A model generated the notes under the pieces. That model was not told the DNA's origin and did not search any database. It saw nothing but the letters and a program-made list of their open reading frames with translations. 64,000 bases of DNA from Glycine soja (Eukaryota > Streptophyta > Magnoliopsida > Fabales > Fabaceae): NCBI RefSeq assembly GCF_004193775.1, contig NC_041011.1, positions 47,313,167 to 47,377,166 on the forward strand. The letters run 5' to 3'. Made by a program: the position numbers and the translations under genes. This document shows, piece after piece, positions 12,791-32,577 of this stretch (the first letter of the stretch is position 1; every line of letters begins with the position of its first letter).

Positions 12791-15700
12791 ATGGCAAAGA
12801 AAATGGAGGGGTTTTGGAGCATGTTTTGTGGGAAATCTGGTTGTGCAGAGACAGGAGGGAACCCTTGCAATTATGATTTTAAGTTTTTGAAAGATCCTTC
12901 CACATGTGTCAACCATTTGCTGTTTATTTGCATTAATGTGTTGCTGCTGATCATGATCTTATTTACAATCCTCAAGAAGTCATCACAGAAACCATCTCAA
13001 GGTCTAATCCAAGTGCAAAGTTATTCCAAATTGCAGCTAGTGTCTGCCATAGCCAATGGCTCTCTGGGGCTAATACATTTGTGCTCAGGCATTTGGCTTT
13101 TAGAGGAGAATCTGAGAAGAACACAAACAGCTTTGCCTCTTGATTGGTGGATGCTCGAAAGCATCCAGGGATTGACATGGTTGCTGGTGGGTTTTACAAT
13201 AACTCTTCAGCTGAAACAATTTCCAAGAGCATGGTTATATATATTTTCTGTTGTAATCTTTATGGTTTCTGGTATTCTCTGTGCTTTGTCCTTGTTTTAT
13301 GCAATTAGTACCAGAAAATTGTCCCTGAAAGTAGCTTTAGATGTTTTATCTTTTCCAGGGATAATTTTATTGGCACTATGCACTTACAAGGAATCTAAGT
13401 ATAGAGACACTGAGAGAGAAAATAATGAAAGTCTATACACCCCTTTAAAAGAAGAGTCCAATAAAGTTGATTATGTTAGTTATGTCACACTATATGCAAA
13501 AGCTGGACTTTTCAGTAGGATGTCATTTTGGTGGATGAATCCATTAATGAAAAGGGGTGAAGAGAAAACACTTCAGGATGAGGACATACCAAAGTTGGGG
13601 GAGGCAGATCAAGCAGAAAGTTGTTATTTTCTGTTTCTAGACCAATTGAACAGACAGAAACAGAAAGAACCATCATCACAACCATCAATTTTGAAGACAA
13701 TAATTATGTGCCACTGGAAGGAGATTTTGATATCAGGATTCTTTGCATTGCTAAAGGTAGTCACTCTCTCATCTGGCCCTTTGCTTCTGAATTCCTTTAT
13801 ATTGGTTGCTGAGGGTCATGAGAGTTTCAAATATGAAGGTTATGTGTTGGCCATATCACTGGTCTTTACAAAGATCATAGAATCCTTGTCACAAAGGCAG
13901 TGGTACTTTCGCACCAGACTCATTGGTATTAAAGTTAGATCACTGCTCATTGCAGCAATTTATAAAAAGCAACTGAGGTTGTCCAATGCTGCAAGATTGG
14001 TGCACTCTGGTGGTGAGATAATGAACTATGTGAATGTGGATGCTAATAGAATTGGAGAGTTTCCCTACTGGTTTCACCAGACATGGACAACAAGCGTCCA
14101 ACTGTGTATTGCATTAGTAGTGCTTTTCCGTGCTGTTGGGCTAGCAACATTTGCCTCATTGGCGGTGATAGTTCTAACTGTGCTTTGCAATACTCCACTT
14201 GCTAAGTTGCAGCATAAGTTTCAGAGAAAACTTATGGTGTCACAAGATGAGAGATTGAAGGCCACTTCTGAGGCTCTTGTGAGCATGAAGGTTTTGAAGT
14301 TATATGCATGGGAAACCAATTTCAGAAATGCAATTGAAAGGTTGAGGGATGTGGAACTCAAAAGGTTGTCTGCGGTGCAATTAAGAAGGTCATATAGCAA
14401 CTTTCTCTTTTGGGCCTCACCTGTTTTGGTCTCTGCTGCTTCCTTTGGGGCTTGCTACTTGCTTAATGTTCCTTTGCATGCAAATAATGTTTTCACTTTT
14501 GTGGCAACTTTACGCCTTGTTCAAGATCCTATTAGAACCATCCCTGATGTCATTGGAGTGGTCATTCAAGCAAAAGTTGCATTTGCAAGGATTGTTAAAT
14601 TTCTTGACGCGCCTGAACTGCAGAGTGAAAATGCCAAGAAAAGGTGTTTTAGTGAAAATATGAGGGGCTCAATTTTGATAAATTCAACTGACTTTTCATG
14701 GGAAGGTAACATGTCAAAACCAACACTGAGAAACATAAACTTGGAGGTTGGACCAGGGCAAAAGGTGGCAATCTGTGGTGAAGTTGGCTCAGGAAAATCA
14801 ACTCTCTTAGCAGCAATTCTCAGAGAAGTTCCTATTACTCGTGGAACTGTAAGTTTTAATCTCTTCTATGCTTATAGAAAACACTGCAAAAACTCGTGAT
14901 AACGTAAGTGTTTTTCAGTACTTGGATAACATTGCCACCTCTTATGCTTGATTTGGACAGTAATGTTATTATTGTGTTATTAGATCTGTGATTGTCTTTT
15001 TTTTTTTTTAATTGCAGATTGAAGTTCATGGGAAGTTTGCCTATGTTTCTCAAACAGCATGGATACAGACAGGTACAATACGGGATAATATATTGTTTGG
15101 AGCAGCTATGGATGCTGAAAAATATCAAGAAACACTTCATAGGTCTTCACTAGTGAAGGACCTTGAGTTGTTTCCAGATGGTGATCTTACTGAAATAGGG
15201 GAGAGGGGGGTCAACCTGAGTGGCGGTCAGAAGCAGCGAATTCAACTTGCTCGCGCTCTTTATCAGAATGCTGATATATATCTCTTGGATGATCCATGCA
15301 GTGCTGTTGATGCACACACTGCCACAAATTTGTTTAATGTAATGAGAAAAACTTCTTTTCTTCAGATACTATATTTGCTTTTTTTTTTTTACTTATAGAT
15401 GGCTTTGAAACTTCACAGGATTACATCATGGAAGGACTTGCAGGGAAGACAGTCTTACTGGTGACTCATCAAGTTGATTTTCTTCCAGCCTTCGATTCTG
15501 TTTTGGTAATTTCCTCAATCTTAGGCATTGGTTTTGTCATTTTGGTTTCTTTTTCTTTCTTCTAATCAATAAATGTACGTTAGTGATTTAAAAGTTTTTG
15601 TCTTGTGTTTGTTCAAAGTTGTGAATTAACATAACAAGATCTTTTTACCTGCAGTTGATGTCTAATGGGGAAATCATACAAGCTGCTCCTTATCATCATC

Positions 15701-18700
15701 TGTTGAGCTCAAGCCAAGAATTTCAGGACCTTGTCAATGCTCACAAGGAAACTGCTGGTTCTAATAGGCTTGTGGATGTCTCTTCTTCCAAAGGAGACTC
15801 AAATACTGCCACAGAGATTAGTAAAATATACATGGACAAACAGTTTGAAACATCACAAGAAGGTCAATTAATTAAGAAGGAAGAGAAAGAGAAAGGAAAC
15901 AAAGGGTTCAAACCTCACTTACAGTATCTGAATCAGGACAAAGGATATATATACTTCTATGTGGCTTCTCTTTCTCACCTTATATTTGTGATTGGCCAGA
16001 TATTTCAGAACTTATGGATGGCTTCTAATGTTGACAATCCTTATGTCAGCACATTGCAATTGATTTTTGTGTACTTGTTGATAGGGTTTATTTCTGCATG
16101 TTTCTTGTTCATCAGAAGTCTTGTTGTAGTTTCTATGAGTATTCGATCATCAAAATCTTTATTTTTACAACTACTAAACTCCCTATTTCGTGCACCTATG
16201 TCATTTTATGACTCCACTCCTTTGGGAAGGATACTTAGTAGGGTAAGCATATCAAATAGTTTAGTTTCTTTTTCCTTTGCAGTGAAATGCAATGAAAAAT
16301 TTAATATTTTGAATTTTATCTCGTTGTTCAGGTCTCCTCAGATCTAAGCATTGTCGATCTTGATGTCCCATTTGGCCTTATTTTTGCTGTGGGAGCTACT
16401 ACAACTTGTTATTCAAATCTTGCAGTTATAGCAGCCATCACTTGGCAAGTCTTGTTTATCTCTATACCAATGCTTTACATAGCATTTCGCTTGCAGGTAT
16501 TGAACAGATTTGATGAAAAGATTTATTTTGCTGTAAGGATTTGATGTCTGCTTTCAGTAATTAACATTGACAAAGCCATCATATTTAACCCCTCAATGCT
16601 TATGTTTAACTGCAGATGAATAATAATTCATATAGACTAACCTCTATACCGAAGTATCGTTTGACAATTCAAATTTATGATGTTTATTTAATTAGGAAAA
16701 TTTTGAAGTGTATGTAGTCAGGATTCCACTTACGAATTAAGAAAACATTGGTACTTGAAATGGATGGTAAGGGTGAGAAATGGATACATATTGCACTAAG
16801 TTTTTTTAACTAGAAAGCAATCAAAAAGAAAATTTTCAGTATGGTTTCTGAAAGTTAGATCACTAAAGAATAAAAATAGAGTATCCGAATTCTGCCTAAA
16901 TATTATAAGCAGTAGAAAGCATGATGCATATTTTACCCCTTCAGTGGATGAGAATTTACATTTTAATATTTTTTTTAACTCGTGTTCTAACATTGAAGCT
17001 ATTTTTTAAAAATTATTTTTTATATATAATATAAAATATTCTTTGTTGGAAACAGAGGCTAATAAGAATTTTATTTTGTAGAGATATTACTATGCCACTG
17101 CAAAAGAATTGATGCGGATGAATGGCACAACAAAATCCTTTGTAGCTAACCATCTTGCTGAATCTATTGCTGGAGTTGAGACAATAAGGGCTTTTGAGGA
17201 GGAGGATCGTTTTTTTGCAAAGAATCTTGATCTAATTGATGTCAATGCCAGTCCTTATTTTCATACCTATGCAGCAAATGAGTGGTTAATGCTAAGGTTA
17301 GAAACAATCAGTGCAGTGGTCTTTGCATCCGCTGCACTTTGCATGGTGGTACTTCCACCTGGGACTTTCACCTCTGGTGAGCCTTCAGTTTTTACTATCT
17401 TTGAAACTACTGTCACTTTATGTTTCTTCTAAACTTTAAGAAAACAACTTTAAAATAAGTGCACTTTTGTAATAAGCAAATATGATTTGTTTCTAGAAAT
17501 AAAAAAAACTGTTTATTTTAAGTAAAAATAATTTAGATAAACATATCAGAAAAATATAAAACTGTTTATTTTTATTAAAATAAGCGTTTTTTTAAATAAG
17601 CTTAAACAAACTCACCCGATATATGTTTATTTATTTTTATGTCAAACTATAACATTCACTCTTATGCAAGTATTTTCATCTCAACGTGTGATGTTATTTC
17701 AGGATTTATTGGCATGGCTCTCTCTTATGGCCTTTCATTAAACTCTTCCCTAGTATTTTCAATTCAAAACCAATGCACTCTAGCAAATCAAATAATATCA
17801 GTAGAGAGGCTAAATCAATACATGCATATACCAAGTGAGGCCCCAGAAGTAATAGAGGGAAATCGTCCTCCTGTGAATTGGCCAGCTGAGGGAAAAGTAG
17901 AATTACATGATTTGGAGGTAATAAAATGAACTAACTGCAAGTGATTTTAAAATTTTGGTGAGTTGATCACTGAAGTGCATGATTTTTTTGTTGATAATAA
18001 ACAGATAAGGTACCGGCCTGATGCGCCACTAGTACTACGTGGGATCACATGCACATTTGAAGGAGGGCACAAGATTGGTGTTGTTGGCAGAACAGGCAGT
18101 GGAAAATCCACTCTTATAGGTGCCTTATTCCGTCTAGTGGAGCCAGCAGGTGGAAAAATAATAGTTGATGGCATAGACATTTGTTCTATTGGACTTCATG
18201 ACTTGAGGTCACGCTTTGGTATCATACCTCAGGATCCTACTCTTTTCAATGGCACAGTCAGATACAATATGGACCCCTTATCTCAGCACTCAGATAAAGA
18301 GATATGGGAGGTAGCAACTAATAATATCTTGTTTTTCAACATGTGTATTAAGTCCTGTTTGAATAAAGTTTTCTATAGACATTTATAGGAGGCAAAAAAT
18401 TAAGAAGGTAAATTCCAATAGTTAAAATCAACTTATACTATATGCGCTTCGATCAGCTTTGGAAAAATTAAATGAAATAACTTCTATGAAAATTAAATGC
18501 ATAAATTGATTTTAGCTCATAGAAGAACTCAATTCATTTTACCTTCTAATTTTCTTTTCCTATATGAAGAAATTTATCCAGATAGGACTTTATTTAATAA
18601 TAACAAGAGGAAATTTTGCTGGTAGTTTATCTTTTCTTGGCATGGCTGAAGTGGACTAAATGTTGCTTGCTTGTGAAGGTTCTTAGGAAGTGTCAGTTGA

Positions 18701-19738
18701 GAGAAGTTGTTGAAGAGAAGGAAGAAGGGTTGGACTCCTCAGGTACACTTTTAAGCTTTGTTGAAACAACACCACAATAATCAAGTCTTGTTTGATTAAC
18801 GAATGGCTTGTGATAAAACTGTCATCCAGTTGTTGAAGCTGGGGCAAATTGGAGCATGGGACAACGACAATTGTTCTGCTTGGGGCGTTCCCTTTTGAGG
18901 AGAAGTCGGATACTAGTGCTTGATGAAGCAACTGCATCAATTGATAATGCAACAGATTTGATTCTACAGAAAACAATTAGGACAGAGTTTGCAGATTGTA
19001 CTGTAATCACGGTTGCCCACAGAATACCAACTGTGATGGATTGCACTAAGGTTCTTGCCATTCGTGAAGGTATGTTGCATCTTATCTGCCCGTTATCTAA
19101 TATTGCACATGACTTTTCATATTAATCCATAGGCCTTGCTAATGCCGCCTCAAAAGAATTTTGTTCTAGCAAGTTGACTAGGTTGCAAATCATATGAGAG
19201 TTCTCCTACACTGCATGAGAATTATAACATATCATGTGGTTTGACAGAGAAAAAAGAGTAATAATACATAATCACCTCGTTATTTTAAACACCATTCTAA
19301 CATCTCTTATTTTTTCTCTATCTCTCTTTTCTTATCACATCATAAATCCTATCATATCTATATTTTTCTCTCTCTTTTCTCCCTCTCTCTAGGTGTTTAT
19401 GTAGCATTTTTTGAGAAAAAAACATGCTTACACATTTGAGCAAAGGGTAATAAATATAAGCATGGTCTAGTTGATTCAGCATTTTGAGTTTTATCACACA
19501 AAATTATGAATCCACATGATATGGTCTAGTTGGTTTCACATTTGAACTTCTATGGCATAAAGATGTGAATAAAACATTTGATTTTGTTTTAAGAAAAAGA
19601 AAATTATTATTGATTTTGTTTTCAGGAGAATTGGTGGAGTATGATGAGCCAATGAACTTGATGAAGAGAGAAGGATCACTGTTTGGACAACTTGTCAAGG
19701 AATATTGGTCTCATTTGCAGTCTGCTGAATCACATTAA
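12791..19738 (+). CDS. ABCC10: ABC transporter C family member 10-like (copy 1)
   Basis: Eleven coding exons join in frame to 1483 aa: 12791-14848, 15018-15338, 15419-15505, 15655-16242, 16332-16496, 17082-17376, 17703-17917, 18005-18310, 18679-18742, 18830-19069, 19626-19738 (TAA). It is a full-length MRP-type ATP-driven exporter, probably of conjugated or anionic organic compounds across a vacuolar or plasma membrane; the substrate cannot be read from sequence. The order is TMD0 (about 35-200), TMD1 (about 300-600), NBD1, linker, TMD2 (about 910-1190), NBD2. NBD1 has Walker [10 protein letters not shown] (663-671), signature LSGGQKQR (753-760), Walker B LLDDP (776-779) and H-loop H810. NBD2 has Walker [10 protein letters not shown] (1271-1279), signature SMGQRQ (1375-1380) and Walker B LVLDE (1395-1399). 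An in-frame ATG at 12803 is an alternative start. Residue 780 is Cys where copy 2 has Phe (DDPC versus DDPF). A 157-bp MITE sits in the last intron. No frameshift or stop was seen. Confidence 0.95.
19256..19412. mobile_element. 157-bp MITE in the last intron of ABCC copy 1
   Basis: The left end GAGTAATAATACATAATCACC resembles the reverse complement of the right end (AAAAAATGCTACATAAACACC). The interior is TC-rich. It is flanked on both sides by GAGAAAAAA (19247-19255 and 19413-19421). The corresponding intron of copy 2 (30090-30486) lacks it, which supports insertion after the duplication. Confidence 0.7.
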
Positions 19739-22700
19739 AGCTAGAAATGTTTCATTTTTATTGATGTCAATCTAGTCCAACCCTGCCCATAGACTAAACG
19801 GATTGGAAAAGTAGACTCACTTTTTCACCAATTGATTTTTCAAAATTTCTTGATATTTTTATTTTCTTATTCTTTGAGTTTGTTGTTATGAATTAATATG
19901 TTGCTGGATTTGTCGTATTTATATATTTTTTCTTTTTTAAATTAGATAAATAAACTCAATCTTGTAACGGTCGTTTTAATTCCCTATTAATTGTTATTGT
20001 TGATGACTTACAATGGCTTTTGAACAATTATTACAGCTCCATAGGATTATAATAAGAATGATTTATCATTATTAGTAACGAATCGATTGGAAACCAATCC
20101 ACAAAAACTAAACTATGTGATAGAAGTTATTGCCGATGCCCGATCAGTACGATGCAAAAATTATATAAAAAGACATAGAAGCTGGTTATATTATAGCTTT
20201 AATTACTGTTATACATGCACGTCCTCTATTTATAAATTCACATATTTAAATTTTTACCCATCAACTGACCTTAACAAATTTTAGGATCAAGTAAGAAGAG
20301 AGATAAACTCGTGCCAACCCATATATATCACGCTGACCCTATCTACTATTGAAACACAAGACCTAATACACAATAAATATGTACATAGAACAAGATTTAA
20401 TGGCTTTTGAATTCTTATCTGCAAGCTAGTGTCTTTTAGCTTGTTCCTTAGAAGTCACATTTTCTGACATGGGAGAGAGGTTTAGAGTGACGATGGGATT
20501 TGAAGAATTCAATACAAATTTAGATTTGGATCTGAAATGGAATATGCTGCAATTTTTTTTTCTTATTGATGGTGCCTATCGAAGTTATGGATCCTGTTGA
20601 AGCAATTTCTATTGTTTAGAACGGCCATAATTGTTTAATAATACATTTAAAACACTAAGGTATGTGTCCAAGAAAAAGGCGTGACAATATAATAATCTAT
20701 TGTTTTTTTTTTTTTTTTACTTTTTTAGTTTAATAATTATATATTGACCGTATAAAATAATTTTATATCATTCAAAAAAGCTGCTGCAAATATTACGAAA
20801 CATCATAAGTTTTTAATAACTAAAATCAAGCTTTACATTTAGTTTAAATCTGAACCAAACAATATAGTTTTGGCTGACTGAAGATGGTTGTGGTAGTGAG
20901 TGTTAACATAATTGGGATGCATTCCAAGGGGTGGACTTAGAGCAATGTGTACTTGTATTCTCTTATTTTTTAAAATTTATTAAATTTGTAAATAAAATTT
21001 TATATTTTTATATTTTATTTTATTTATATAATTGAACTTATTAATTTTTTTTTATAATTTAAATTTATTAACTTAGTATTTTGAATCCGTCACTGTCACA
21101 AGAGTGCAGTTGTTCATTTTCAAAAAAAATATTGTAATTGATTATCATATTTCTCTAAAAAAATTAATACGGTAAAAAAAGCTTTGACGAAGTGAAGAAA
21201 TCCTCTTTTTAATCACATGATTAATCTCTCATACTTTTTATATATTTAAAAATTAAAATTAAAATTTTTATATTTCAAGAATCATTTTGTGATCATCTCA
21301 CTCCTTCAGAAATCAAAATATATATTAGTATTTATCCATATAAATATGATTCGGCTGCAACAGTGAGAGCCAGAACAGTACCACACTAGGACAGCCACAT
21401 TAGGAACCAAACCAACGACAAGATTTACAGTTCAGAAGCCTACTACACACATGTGAGTGTTGAAAGATGTCAGGAAATTGACGTACAAAAATTATTTACT
21501 AATGTTAATCAAAGAATGTCTTTTAAGTAACACACGTGTTGTCTCTACAAATTCATTTCTCGCCCAAAAACAGAGTAGCCTTGTGCCTTGTCTTGCATAG
21601 TCTCTAAGGAAAATAAAAATAAGAAAAAGTGAAGTAGAATGACATGAAACATATAATAAATTTTAAGGTATTTAATTTGAGAGAGATAAAATAGAAATAG
21701 GAAAATTAAAAATTACGGAAATCATTTTTTTCAGCTACAAGCGATTTTTTTGCATTATAGTTGATTATTATTTTTTCAAAATCAATTATTTTTACGTTAT
21801 ACACGTTTTTGGCGCTTGTAAATGGCTATTAAACACCTTCATCTAGCCATTTTTGGCAGTTTTTTTAATCGATAGAAGAAAAATCGCTTGTGAATTTTAT
21901 TTTTTTGGGTACACAAGTAGTGAATATAGCTGCATAGGGTGGTCGTGGTGATTTTTATTTTTAATAAATGAATGCACATATTCAAATATTTCATTTATTT
22001 AATATTTTTAAAATGACATCTTTATTTTAAAATAAAATTCATAAATACATAAAAACAAACAATTAAGAGATGAATAAAAAAAACAATTAAAGCCATAAAT
22101 ATCCATTATTCTCCCCTAATACTACTTAATAAATAATGAACACGAATAAAAATAAAAAAATAAAAAATGATCTAAAGTACCCCTATTTGATCAGAAAAAA
22201 GTCGCGCCAAAACTTATATATTTTTATTACGTAAAAGATGCAAAAAGATAGTAGTTATTTTCAATTTGGTCATCGTTTATTGTCGTCAACACATTTTTTA
22301 ATTTGGCTACTACTTTCTTCTTGAGTCTAAACTCCACTTTTATATGGATAAAAATAATCATATAAAATTTTAGAGTGAGAGATTATGTTCGATTTTTATT
22401 GTATATAAAAAAAATTTTAGACCAAAGAGAATCATGTTAGTTGAAAATATTCGTTATCTTCACAGAAAAAGAAACACTAATTTCCACAGATATTAGAATA
22501 AAAAAAGTAATTTATTTATAGAAATAATTGTAAAATTTTCAATCAAAAGATATATTAATTAGCAAGGGAGTCGACTTTAGAGTAAGAAAAAAATGGACAT
22601 GACTTTTTTACTGTTTTTTTTCACCCATTAAAATAACAATGTTTGTATTAATATTTAATGATGATATTTAATTTTAAAAATTATGAAAATTATATGGCGA

Positions 22701-22850
22701 GGAACAACACAGAAAAGACAGCCCAAAAGGATAAATTCGAAAAAAACACAGTAACATACGTGAGCCATGACGACATCGTACCTAGCTCTGATATCATATG
22801 ATAATAACCTTATACATGCAGTTACAATGCTTATTTATGGCTATGCACAC
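19739..22850. other. Intergenic region between the two ABCC copies
   Basis: 3' flank of copy 1 (AATAAA-like signals near 19946), then AT-rich DNA. No gene was recognised. The right end grades into the promoter/leader region of copy 2. Confidence 0.5.
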
Positions 22851-23221
22851 GTTCATTCTTTAACCCATCACTAACTTACCTTCTCTTTTTCTTCACTTGC
22901 TGTCTTTCGTTTTCTCGTTCATCCAGGAACCCTTTACAATCCCCTTAATTACGAAACAATTAAACATCATCTACGTACGTTGTTTTCGCGAAACAGTACT
23001 TTCACAATACTGAAAAACAACATAAGAACAAGGTTTAAGCGCAAGAAGTTAACTTCTGTCTTTTTTTTTCTTTTTCTTTTGCTTGTTATTAATTTAAGCG
23101 TAAACTGTCCAATACAGTTGTTTCTAAGAGGCAAAAGCAAGGACGCGTTGAAATGGCAAATACGTTTGCGTATCGCTTTTAGCCACCGATCATTTCTGGC
23201 TTCGCTGTTCGCACAATATAG
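22851..23221 (+). promoter_or_regulatory. Promoter-proximal region and leader exon of ABCC copy 2
   Basis: The block is similar to blocks at 32771-32940 and 34225-34623: 'ctagctctgat', 'ccttct..cttc', 'tttcgttttc.tgttca', 'gaaccctttacaatcccc' and 'cgcttttagccaccga'. The leader exon is read as ending at 23221, before donor GTTTGTAT. It would splice to 24309 (acceptor GTTACAG at 24302-24308), a leader intron of about 1.09 kb. The transcription start is not fixed. The conservation of three copies is seen; the leader-exon role is inferred. Confidence 0.55.
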
Positions 23222-24308
23222 GTTTGTATCTATTCCCACTTTTGTTTATTTGTTAAATTAAATGACTCGTTTTCCATTCCTCTATTTTAAAATGTTTTCC
23301 TCTTTTTTTAGTATTATCATAACAATACTTCAACTGTTGGTTCATTCCTTCATAGACTCAAAACAGCAACCGGACATTTTTTTTATGTGTTTTTGTTCAT
23401 TTCCATGTTTTCTTAACAATGTGTGTAAAATCTTTACATTCTATCTCTCACCATCTTCTGTCTAACTTGAAGTTATATTGTATTCGATACTATATCTCAG
23501 TGTATTAGAAAAATAAATAAATCATGTTAGGAGAAAAATATCTATGTCCTGAAAAATTTATTAGTGCTTTCAGTGAAAATAATTTGTACAAATCAATATC
23601 ATGGTTAAAAAAAAGGGATTGAAAGTGATGAAAGAGAGAGTGAAACCTAAGGACAGAATTAGAGTTTAATTTTCATGTCTCTGAATCTCATGTATCCATT
23701 AAAAATTTGATAACAATTTTTAAGTTGATATGAATTTTATGGTGGTTATAGTACAAGTAAATAAATTTATTATAAATGATGGTGCAAATCTTTTATATTA
23801 CCAATATATACATATATATGTATTGATTAAAAAAAATGAGACTGAAATTCTAGCACGTCTCTACTTATTATACTCTTTCCTAGTGAAGTTTATGATCAAG
23901 TCTCGTTACATAGTGTGTTCTATTTCTAAACTAGTGACATTCACATGAATTTTAGAAGACAAGAGAGTGTGTATTGAAAAGAGAAGGTTGGAGAAGTTAA
24001 TTATACTATTCCACTTCAGAAAACAAAAAACAAACTAGTATTGCCCCTTTATGATCATATGTATCTACTATATATCTACTAGTTGGTGATAAGTGACGAC
24101 TGTATGTGCACATTTATATTTTCAAGTTTATTTCTCTTTCATCGAGCTTTTGATCTAACTAGTAAGAAAGATGGAGAGATATTATATGCGTGTGTGGCAT
24201 GTTTGCAAATGTGTTTCTTTTGCTAAAGCTTGTTTTGAAATTGATCAGTTTCAAAGTTTTAGGACAAACATTTTTGCTCAACAAAGGCATTTTTTTTTTT
24301 TGTTACAG
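23222..24308 (+). other. Leader (5'-UTR) intron of ABCC copy 2
   Basis: AT-rich, from donor GTTTGT to acceptor TTTTGTTACAG. Its 3' half (about 23868-24300) is closely matched by 40640-41086 in front of the decarboxylase gene. Short ORFs inside have no family similarity. Confidence 0.5.
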
Positions 24309-24338
24309 AGTTTGAGCAGCAAAGAGAAGTAAAGGAAA
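24309..24338 (+). other. 5'-UTR portion of ABCC copy 2 after the leader intron
   Basis: Begins AGTTTGAGCAGCAAAGAG after acceptor TTGTTACAG and ends at the ATG at 24339. The TTTGAGCAGCAA core is shared with copy 1. Confidence 0.6.
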
Positions 24339-30599
<6,261 letters not shown>

Positions 30600-30893
30600 G
30601 GCTGAACATGGCTCTCATATCTTTTTCTCTGGATTAATAAGAAGCCAAGAAAGTGTACATAGTAGGATGTAAAGTGTATTATATTTGGAAAACCCTGAGG
30701 CTTGAGAAGTGAGAAGTGGGAAGTAAGAAGAAAATGGTGCAATGGTATTCTAATGTACCATTTTCTAGAATGACTTTGATCTGTTTTACAGTGGAAAGCT
30801 CCATTATTATCAATCGTTGCTTATAATTTCACATTTTTTAGCAACATTTCACGTTTTATATAATCCACACAATTAATCCCACAAAAGGTACCC

Positions 30894-32060
30894 AACAATT
30901 TAAAAATGTGCCATATTTTAAGTGTGAAACAGGTGAAGTACCTAATATAGTTAACCAAAAAGTAGATATCTTTTCTATCTGGCTATTTTCCCCTCGTCTG
31001 TGTGCGTGGAAAACTGAGTGAGATCTAGGTTACTCAACTTTTTTCCATTCATAATTGGAAAAATTATTGGATGTTATCATGAGGCTTTCTATGCCAACCA
31101 TTTTTAGTTCTCTGTCTGCCAAAGTCTTCTTCCCATGAGTAACCAATTAAGATGATATTTTGTTAACACATTTGCACAATCACCTACCAGTCCTCAATAA
31201 CAGAGTTTCATCTAAAAGAAACTATTTTTTTTTTGGTGAGACAAATATAACTATTTTTTATTGGTGATAATTTTGTTTTACGGTTAATATAGACAATAAA
31301 ACTTAAAGAATTTAATACTCAGAATTCAAATTTGAATTATAAATTAAATTAAAATTTTAAACAATCTCTTGCCAAATTGATTCACATTTTGTGATAATTA
31401 CCAACTAACTTAGAGAAACAGCTCAGCATATTTTTAGGCATATATACACGTGTCTTTTGGTGCAGACTCTGCAGAGTATACGCTCTATAAGGTTGACTCT
31501 AACAAGCAACAACAAACTAAAAATAGATATGGGGTACATGTACGTGAGAGAGAAAGGCCGGTGAGGAGTCATAGGGTAATTTTTTAATAGAAAATTAAAT
31601 ATGATTTGTTATAAGAAAGATTCACTAAACTCAATATAATCCTATTGGCAAATTAAGTACTTTTAAATAACGAAGAATCACAACCTTAACATAATTTTGT
31701 TTCTGGTTACACACGAAATTAAGACACAGCAACAAACTTCAGTCTAAAGTGAACTACTCCTGAAGAGTAAACATAGACTAACGAGGAATTGAAATAAAAA
31801 AACTTACTATGTTTACCAAAATAAAAAAAATACTTAACCCAACTATTTTTTTTTTCTTTTAATTAAACTTAACTAATCTCAATACTAACTTAACACAAAC
31901 TTCCTATATCATACAAGATCGTGACTATACGCGATTTTTTTGTATTTATACAAAATCATATATGTAGAGATTATCTTATACTAAAAATAATTTTTCATCC
32001 TCATGATTCATTTTCTTAAAATTTAATGATTATAATAAGTTATTAATCTTATTCATTAAA
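30894..32060. repeat. Direct repeat R1 downstream of ABCC copy 2
   Basis: About 1.1 kb starting ACAATTTAAAAATGTGCC and containing 'cctaatatagttaacc', 'gactctgcagagtatacgc' and 'gagaaaggccggtgagg'. It recurs almost unchanged at 32940-34073 (R2). It has no ORF of note. Part of it (31505-31750) also recurs inverted at 32197-32577. Confidence 0.85.
31505..31750. repeat. Inverted repeat arm A
   Basis: Runs from GCAACAACAAACTAAAAATAG to AACTTCAGTCTAAAG. The same sequence occurs inverted at 32343-32577, and its end again at 32186-32342, at very high identity. The spacer is about 435-590 bp, so a transcript across it could fold into a long hairpin. Confidence 0.85.
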
Positions 32061-32185
32061 TACTAAGGAAATGAATAATAGGAAAGATGAATAATTTTTC
32101 TCTTAATATAAATTGATTTCTCCTTTTATATATATAATTACACTACACTGATATAATTTTGACTAAGTATACATTAGCGTCCCGC

Positions 32186-32577
32186 TTTTGACTGAAGTTT
32201 GTTGCTGTGTCTTAATTTCGTGTGTAACCAGAAACAAAATTATGTTAAGGTTGTGATTCTTCGTTATTTAAAAGTACTTAATTTGCCAATAGGATTATAT
32301 TGAGTTTAGTGAATCTTTCTTATAACAAATCATATTTAATTTGTTTGTTGCTGTGTCTTTATTTCGTGTGTAACCAGAAACAAAATTAATGTTAAGGTTG
32401 TGATTCTTCGTTATTTAAAAGTACTTAATTTGCCAATAGGATTATATTGAGTTTAGTGAATCTTTCTTATAACAAATCATATTTAATTTTCTATTAAAAA
32501 ATTACCCTATGACTCTCACCGGCCTTTCTCTCTCAGGTACATGTACCCCATATCTATTTTTAGTTTGTTGTTGCTTT
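32186..32577. repeat. Inverted repeat arm B, partly duplicated in tandem (146-bp period)
   Basis: Two consecutive copies begin GTTTGTTGCTGTGTCTT(A/T)ATT at 32197 and 32343 and both read through 'gtaaccagaaacaaaatta' and 'ggattatattgagtttagtg'. The second copy continues to GTTTGTTGTTGC at about 32574. Both are the reverse complement of arm A. Confidence 0.85.

Noticed and set aside
12972..13178. Antisense ORFs inside ABCC exon 1 (also 13512-13700, 24981-25495, 25917-26177)
   Set aside because: They lie opposite well-conserved ABCC coding sequence and have no family similarity.
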